Origin: a bacterium
GTDB taxonomy: Bacteria; Chloroflexota; Dormibacteria; UBA8260; Bog-877
DNA: 17,852 bases
Direction: 5' to 3'
Assembly: GCA_021791455.1 (NCBI GenBank)
Contig: JAJYWM010000371.1
Location: 1-17,852 of the forward strand
In this document: piece by piece, positions 13,961 to 17,852 of the stretch
How the letters are laid out: each line of letters starts with the position of its first letter
Position numbering within the stretch: position 1 is the stretch's first letter
The notes under the pieces: generated by a model
Databases searched by the model: none
Told to the model about the DNA's origin: nothing
What the model saw: only the letters and a program-made list of their open reading frames with translations
Position numbers and translations under genes: made by a program

Positions 13961-15493
13961 ATGATCGCCGCTTTGCTGGCGCTGGCCGTCGTATTGGCTG
14001 TGATAGCGGCAGGGGCCATTGTCTATGGCCTGCGCGCATCTCGTCAGACCGCGCTGCGCACCTCCCAGGAGTTGGAGGAGGTCAGGGTTGCTCGAGTCGA
14101 GCTTGAGGCGGAGAGGCGGGCCGTCGCTCTGGAGGCGAAGGCCGAGGCCCTCAAGGTTCGCACTGAGCTTGAGAACGAGCTACGGGAGCGGCGCCTGGAG
14201 ATCACCAGGCAGGAGCAACGCATCCTCCAGCGGGAGGAGCAGCTCGACCGGCAGCAGCAGGACCTGTTGCAGCGCAGCGAGTCGGTGGGGCAGGAGCTAC
14301 GAGCTGCCGAGGAGGAGCGGGCTCAGGTCGCCGCTCTGCGCGACAGTGTGGGGCTGGAGCTTCAGCGAGTCGCGGAGCTTACCCGCGATCAGGCGCGGCA
14401 GGAGATCCTCAGCTCACTGGATCGCGAGCTGGCCGCCGAAAAGGCGGAGCGGATCAGACACGTGCTGGGAGAGGCCAAGGCCGAGGCCGAGGAGAAGGCG
14501 CGGGAAGTCATCGTAACCTCGATCCAGCGCCACGCGGCCGACCAGACCGGCGAGACGTCGGTGTCGGTGGTGCCACTTCCCAACGATGAGATCAAGGGCC
14601 GGATCATCGGCCGAGAGGGGCGGAACATCCGTGCCTTGGAGAGTGCCCTTGGCGTCGATCTGATCATTGACGACACTCCGGAGACAGTGGTACTCAGCTG
14701 CTTCGATCCGGTTCGCCGTGAGGTCGCCCGGGTCACCTTGACCAAGCTGTTGAGCGATGGACGAATTCACCCGACCCGGATCGAGGAGGTAGTCGTCAAG
14801 TCTCGCGAGGAGGTCGCCACCAAGATCGCCGAGGAGGGTCAGAAGGCTCTCTTCGAGCTCGGGCTGCAGGGCATCCACCCCGAGCTGGTGAAGCTGGTCG
14901 GGACCCTGCGGTATCGGTACAGCTACGGGCAGAACGTCCTGACCCATGTGAAGGAGGTCGCCTACCTCTCCGGCATGATCGCTGCGGAGATCGGAGCCGA
15001 CGAGCATCTCGCCAAGGAGGCCGGGATGTTCCATGACATAGGCAAGGCCGTAGATCACGAGGTTGAGGGGTCGCACGCCATCATCGGCGGGGAGATCCTG
15101 AAGCGTCTTGGGCGGCACCCCGACGTGGTAGACGCGGTCCAATGCCATCACTACGACATCGAGCCGAGCACCGTGCTTGCCTTCATCATTCTTAGTGCCG
15201 ACGCCATCTCCGCCTCCCGCCCCGGGGCCCGTCGGGAGACTCTGGCCAGCTACATCAAGCGTCTGGAGAAGTTGGAGGAGATCGCCAACGACTTTGATGG
15301 AGTGGAGCGTTCCTTCGCGATCCAGGCGGGAAGGGAGGTCCGCATCCTGGTGCGACCGGAGAGGATCACAGACGACCACGCCGTCATCCTGGCCCGGGAC
15401 GTGGCCCGGCGGATTGAGAGCGAGATGAGCTATCCCGGGACGATCAAGGTGACCGTGGTGCGGGAGACCAGATCGGTCGACTACGCGAAGTAG
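13961..15493 (+). CDS. rny: Ribonuclease Y
   Basis: RNase Y is a membrane-anchored endoribonuclease that starts mRNA decay in many Gram-positive-type bacteria. The 510-residue product has one N-terminal membrane helix (about 1-24), a long charged coiled coil (about 30-200), a KH domain with IKGRIIGREGRNIRALE and LIIDDTPETVVLS (about 210-270), and an HD domain with HVKEVAYLSGMIAAEIGADE and FHDIGKAVDHE (metal residues His358, Asp359). The C-terminus ends IKVTVVRETRSVDYAK, typical of the family. ATG 13961 has GAGGTG 6 nt upstream; GTG 13952 lies inside that site and is rejected. The gene follows recA in the same direction, with its own -10 box and a structured leader. Length and motifs indicate an intact enzyme. 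Confidence 0.97.
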   Translation: MIAALLALAVVLAVIAAGAIVYGLRASRQTALRTSQELEEVRVARVELEAERRAVALEAKAEALKVRTELENELRERRLEITRQEQRILQREEQLDRQQQDLLQRSESVGQELRAAEEERAQVAALRDSVGLELQRVAELTRDQARQEILSSLDRELAAEKAERIRHVLGEAKAEAEEKAREVIVTSIQRHAADQTGETSVSVVPLPNDEIKGRIIGREGRNIRALESALGVDLIIDDTPETVVLSCFDPVRREVARVTLTKLLSDGRIHPTRIEEVVVKSREEVATKIAEEGQKALFELGLQGIHPELVKLVGTLRYRYSYGQNVLTHVKEVAYLSGMIAAEIGADEHLAKEAGMFHDIGKAVDHEVEGSHAIIGGEILKRLGRHPDVVDAVQCHHYDIEPSTVLAFIILSADAISASRPGARRETLASYIKRLEKLEEIANDFDGVERSFAIQAGREVRILVRPERITDDHAVILARDVARRIESEMSYPGTIKVTVVRETRSVDYAK

Positions 15494-15593
15494 GCCCTCC
15501 AGTTCTCCTCAACCCCCCGTGGCGCGTGTGGCGGGCGTGTCACAAGTGTGCGCCAATTCCCAGAATGGCGGCACGGGGTATGCCATCACTGGT

Positions 15594-15599
15594 TAGACT
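15594..15599 (+). promoter_or_regulatory. -10 element upstream of the small ORF and HD-GYP gene
   Basis: TAGACT, preceded by TGGT. Transcription would start near 15606, 7 nt before the Shine-Dalgarno site of the small ORF. No -35 found. Confidence 0.45.
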
Positions 15600-15623
15600 G
15601 CGCTGGTCCGCTGGAGGGGACGA

Positions 15624-15746
15624 GTGCTAGAAGGAATGACCAGTGGAATTGAGTACCAGGGTGGATGCAGGTCAGTGGCGTTCCGCATAAGACATTTGGT
15701 TCGGGCCAGGACGCCGGGCCGCACACGGAAGCAGGCGAGGCCGTAG
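15624..15746 (+). CDS. Small ORF of 40 codons before the HD-GYP gene, possible leader peptide
   Basis: A GTG at 15624 follows GGAGG (15613-15617) with ideal 6-nt spacing. The frame reads MLEGMTSGIEYQGGCRSVA and continues with an Arg/Lys-rich second half ending KQARP, then TAG at 15744-15746. An internal ATG (15636) is in frame. The stop lies 1 nt before the GTG start of the HD-GYP gene, an arrangement typical of translational coupling or a regulatory leader peptide. I do not recognise the peptide and it has no membrane segment or known motif. Evidence is the promoter-like box, ribosome site and junction only, so it may be a chance frame. Confidence 0.4.
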   Translation: MLEGMTSGIEYQGGCRSVAFRIRHLVRARTPGRTRKQARP

Positions 15747-15747
15747 G

Positions 15748-17190
15748 GTGAGCACCGTTCCCCGACTCGCCAGGCGTGGGTCTGCCCAGGCGCCTGGCAG
15801 CGAACAGACGGAGGCGGCTATTCGCCGGGTCTTTCCACCCGTAGTGAGTGCAGAGGTCCCCGGGCCTGCTGGTACGCCGTCCAGATTAGCGGTGTACGCG
15901 GTCGTGGGGACGGTCTCCGGCCTCGCGGCGGCGGTCGGAGCGATCTGGATCAGGCCGCCGTTCAACTGGCCGATGCTGCTCCTGGTGGCCGCATTGGTTG
16001 CCCTGCTTGAGGGGCAGGGGCCAGTTGCAATCCAGGTGGGGCGGTCCAAGGTGTTGTTCAGCGCCAAGGCGTATGCGAGCATCGGAGCCGTCTACCTGCT
16101 GGGCCCGGCCGCAGCGGTAGCGTCAACGCTGGGGGCGATGGCCAACAGCGCCTGGGTCAAGCGCGGCGTGTCGATCAAGACGCTCTTCAATGCGGCCATG
16201 AGCGTACTGGTGTATGCCTCCGCATACGGAACGTTTGACCTCTTGAGGCGGATCGCTGGTCCGAACATCATTCTGTTGGTGGCGGCGGGTGCCGTCGGGG
16301 GTTGCGCGGCTTGGGTCGTCAACCAAAGTCTCGTCGGGGTTGTGATCGCTGCGGAGCAGGGACTGCAGCGCTTTCGCATACGGGCATATGGAACCAATGT
16401 GATCGCTTTCTTGCCCTACTACATTGGCTACGGACTAACCGGAGTCGGAGTGGTGGCCGCCAGCTATCGCATAAAGGATGCCGCCGCTTTGATCACGCTT
16501 GCAGCCCCGGTCGCCATCGTGCAGGCCGCAACCAACCGCTGGATTCGGGAACAGCACGCCCGTGTAGCGGAGGCGCGCAGTGGCTTCAACGCCACCTTGA
16601 TCAGCTTGTCGAAGGCAATTGACCTGCGGGACAAGGACACGGAGGGGCACTGCCGCCGGGTGGTCGACTATTCCCTGCTAATGGGGCGCAACCTGAACTT
16701 CAACGATGAGGAGCTGACCCGGCTGTGTCATGGCGCTCTTCTCCATGACATCGGAAAGATCGGCGTGTCCGACACCATCCTGCACAAGCCGGGGCCACTC
16801 ACCGACGAGGAGTGGGCTGTGATGCGGACCCACCCGGAGCTCGGGTTCATGATGGTGGCGGATGTCAGGCAGCTGGAGAAGGCCCGTGAGATCATCCTCA
16901 ACCACCATGAGCGCTATGACGGCAAGGGGTATCCCAACGGGAAGAGCGGTGAGGCGATTCCCCTGGGGGCACGGCTGTTCACGATTGCGGACTCGTTCGA
17001 CGCCATGATCTCGGATAGGCCCTACCGTAAGGGGATGTCCATTCAAGCGGCGAGAGAGGAGGTGCGGCGCTGCTCGGGAACCCAGTTCGACCCTCTGTGC
17101 GTCGCGGCGTTTGACAAGATCAGCGACGCCGAGCTAGAGGCGATAGCAAAAGAAAGAGAGCACCCCACTGAGGAGATGCTCTCTTTCTGA
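15748..17190 (+). CDS. Membrane HD-GYP domain protein, putative cyclic di-GMP phosphodiesterase
   Basis: HD-GYP enzymes hydrolyse cyclic di-GMP. The 480-residue product has a soluble N-terminus, about seven membrane helices (about 46-265) and a cytoplasmic HD-GYP domain (about 275-460). The catalytic motifs are intact: EGHCRRV, HDIGKIG (His333, Asp334), and HHERYDGKGYP (386-396), followed by IPLGARLFTIADSFDAMIS, DRPYRKGM and GTQFDP. The membrane part is not a sensor family I can name with confidence; it resembles MASE-like modules. GTG 15748 has GAGG (15737-15740) 7 nt upstream. A 40-codon ORF ends 1 nt before it. The last 13 codons form one arm and loop of a 12-bp inverted repeat that covers the stop. 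The ligand could also be another cyclic dinucleotide. Confidence 0.92.
   Translation: MSTVPRLARRGSAQAPGSEQTEAAIRRVFPPVVSAEVPGPAGTPSRLAVYAVVGTVSGLAAAVGAIWIRPPFNWPMLLLVAALVALLEGQGPVAIQVGRSKVLFSAKAYASIGAVYLLGPAAAVASTLGAMANSAWVKRGVSIKTLFNAAMSVLVYASAYGTFDLLRRIAGPNIILLVAAGAVGGCAAWVVNQSLVGVVIAAEQGLQRFRIRAYGTNVIAFLPYYIGYGLTGVGVVAASYRIKDAAALITLAAPVAIVQAATNRWIREQHARVAEARSGFNATLISLSKAIDLRDKDTEGHCRRVVDYSLLMGRNLNFNDEELTRLCHGALLHDIGKIGVSDTILHKPGPLTDEEWAVMRTHPELGFMMVADVRQLEKAREIILNHHERYDGKGYPNGKSGEAIPLGARLFTIADSFDAMISDRPYRKGMSIQAAREEVRRCSGTQFDPLCVAAFDKISDAELEAIAKEREHPTEEMLSF
17151..17188 (+). other. 12-bp inverted repeat over the 3' end of the HD-GYP gene
   Basis: AGAAAGAGAGCA (17151-17162) and TGCTCTCTTTCT (17177-17188) are perfectly complementary with a 14-nt loop. 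The right arm ends with the first base of the stop TGA. The RNA would form a strong hairpin with a U-rich 3' arm but no U-run after it. It may act in termination or mRNA stability. Confidence 0.6.
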
Positions 17191-17524
17191 CTGAATGGGG
17201 AGGCCATACCGGCCACCCTATTTCAGATCAGCCCCACTCAACAAGGTCCCAAGTGCTCATGTGTGTCAACTCCCTCGACGCATTGCTATGTCCCAGGCCA
17301 AAATGTCTGGCACGAGAACCCTTCGCCAAAATGATAGTTACCGGAGCGTCAGTTGTCGCGGGCGCCTGAAGTTGAGGTGACGGATCCGTAACATCAGCCG
17401 CGACGGGACCGGTGCGCGGCCGGCTGGGAAATGGTCTGTTGCCGAGTCCTCTGTTGGTGGCACCGGGTAGACTGCACCGACGGTTCCGGTGGCTGTGCGC
17501 TTCGAACCCAGGAGGTGGTCAGGC
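17191..17524 (+). other. 334-nt intergenic region before the MFS gene
   Basis: No gene seen. The first half is visibly less GC-rich than its neighbours. It holds two copies of GCCAAAATG (17297-17305 and 17325-17333, 28 nt apart), a 10-nt palindrome ACGGATCCGT (17380-17389), and a hairpin GCCGCG/CGCGGC (17397-17402/17415-17420) without a T-run. The MFS -10 box lies near the right end. Confidence 0.5.
17468..17473 (+). promoter_or_regulatory. -10 element of the MFS gene
   Basis: TAGACT, 51 nt before the TTG start codon. Same hexamer as upstream of ftsK, the HD-GYP gene and tRNA-Ser(CGA). Confidence 0.4.
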
Positions 17525-17852
17525 TTGACCCGTCGCCGTAGTCCCAGGTGGGAGCCGCTCAGGGTGCCGGGGTTCCGGTCGATGTGGCTCGCCGGCGTGC
17601 TCTCCTGGTACGGGGACTTCCTGACCCTGCCGGCCCTCCTCATCATCGCCTACCGCGTCGGCGGAGAGGTCGGGGTCGGATGGATAGTGGCGGTGCAGAC
17701 GGCACCGCTGCTTCTCCTGCTGCCCCTAGGGGGGCGCCTTGGGGATACCGGGGACCGCCGAAGGCGCCTGGTTTCCCTGGATCTCGTAAGAGGAGCCCTG
17801 GCGGCCCTGATCGTCGTGGCGGCGCACGGCGGCCTGCTGTTTCTCCTGGTGA
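17525..17852 (+). CDS. MFS transporter, N-terminal part (DHA3/MFS_3-like exporter)
   Basis: The frame is open to the window edge (109 codons), so the C-terminal three quarters are missing. The start is TTG 17525, set by AGGAGGTG (17510-17517) 7 nt upstream; the ATG at 17582 has no such site. After a basic N-terminus comes FRSMWLAGVLSWYGDFLTLP, the first helix of EntS-like exporters with its conserved (G)D. Two more hydrophobic segments follow (WIVAVQTAPLLLLLPLGG, and ALAALIVVAAHGGLLFLLV). Between them is the MFS loop motif GRLGDTGDRRRRLVSLD, a form of G-x-L-x-D-R-x-x-R-R, followed by LVRGAL as in MFS_3 proteins. Proton-driven export of drugs, siderophores or macrolides is usual for the family; the substrate cannot be told. 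Confidence 0.85.
   Translation, partial: MTRRRSPRWEPLRVPGFRSMWLAGVLSWYGDFLTLPALLIIAYRVGGEVGVGWIVAVQTAPLLLLLPLGGRLGDTGDRRRRLVSLDLVRGALAALIVVAAHGGLLFLLV

Noticed and set aside
14414..15379. 321-codon minus-strand frame opposite rny
   Set aside because: Antisense shadow of the KH and HD domains of RNase Y.
15605..15747. Cyclic di-GMP riboswitch in the HD-GYP leader
   Set aside because: The conserved GEMM-type sequence elements were looked for by eye and not found; the stretch is better explained by the small ORF.

Overview
The window is a GC-rich bacterial chromosome segment, mostly housekeeping, with nearly every gene on the + strand. The set points to a Terrabacteria-type lineage such as Chloroflexota or Dormibacterota: RNase J, RNase Y and PNPase together with no RNase E seen, a Gram-positive-type LexA box (GAAC-N4-GTTC) at recA, a LiaF-like lipoprotein, and GTG/TTG starts. 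This placement is inference from gene content; no taxonomic marker was compared.

Layout. Positions 1-2650 hold minus-strand and tRNA genes: the N-terminal part of a GH15 glucoamylase-like protein cut by an in-frame TAG at the window edge, tRNA-Ser(GGA), tRNA-Ser(CGA), a + strand lipoprotein, and convergent tadA. From 2650 a + strand run starts: tRNA-His, rpsO, pnp, a family 4-type uracil-DNA glycosylase, rnj (RNase J) and a D,D-carboxypeptidase, with overlaps or short gaps from pnp onward. Then come ftsK, yajQ, cinA (C-terminal amidase type), recA and rny (RNase Y), each with its own promoter or ribosome-binding signal. The end holds a seven-helix HD-GYP protein preceded by a 40-codon small ORF, then the start of an MFS exporter that runs off the window.

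How it works together. Three central bacterial ribonucleases (PNPase, RNase J, RNase Y) lie within 12.2 kb beside rpsO, so this is an RNA-turnover neighbourhood. recA has a textbook SOS operator just downstream of its -10 box, next to cinA and a uracil-DNA glycosylase. YajQ and the HD-GYP protein are both linked to cyclic di-GMP.

The most notable non-coding signal is the rny leader: a perfect 10-nt repeat (CTCCCTCCTC) flanks a GGGAGGG, and the second copy can instead mask the rny Shine-Dalgarno sequence, which looks like a two-state RNA switch. Other signals are hairpins in the rpsO and pnp leaders, a hairpin at the glycosylase/rnj junction, a 12-bp inverted repeat over the stop of the HD-GYP gene, and a recurring -10 hexamer TAGA(A/C)T without a clear -35. 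No mobile element, CRISPR array or rRNA was seen.
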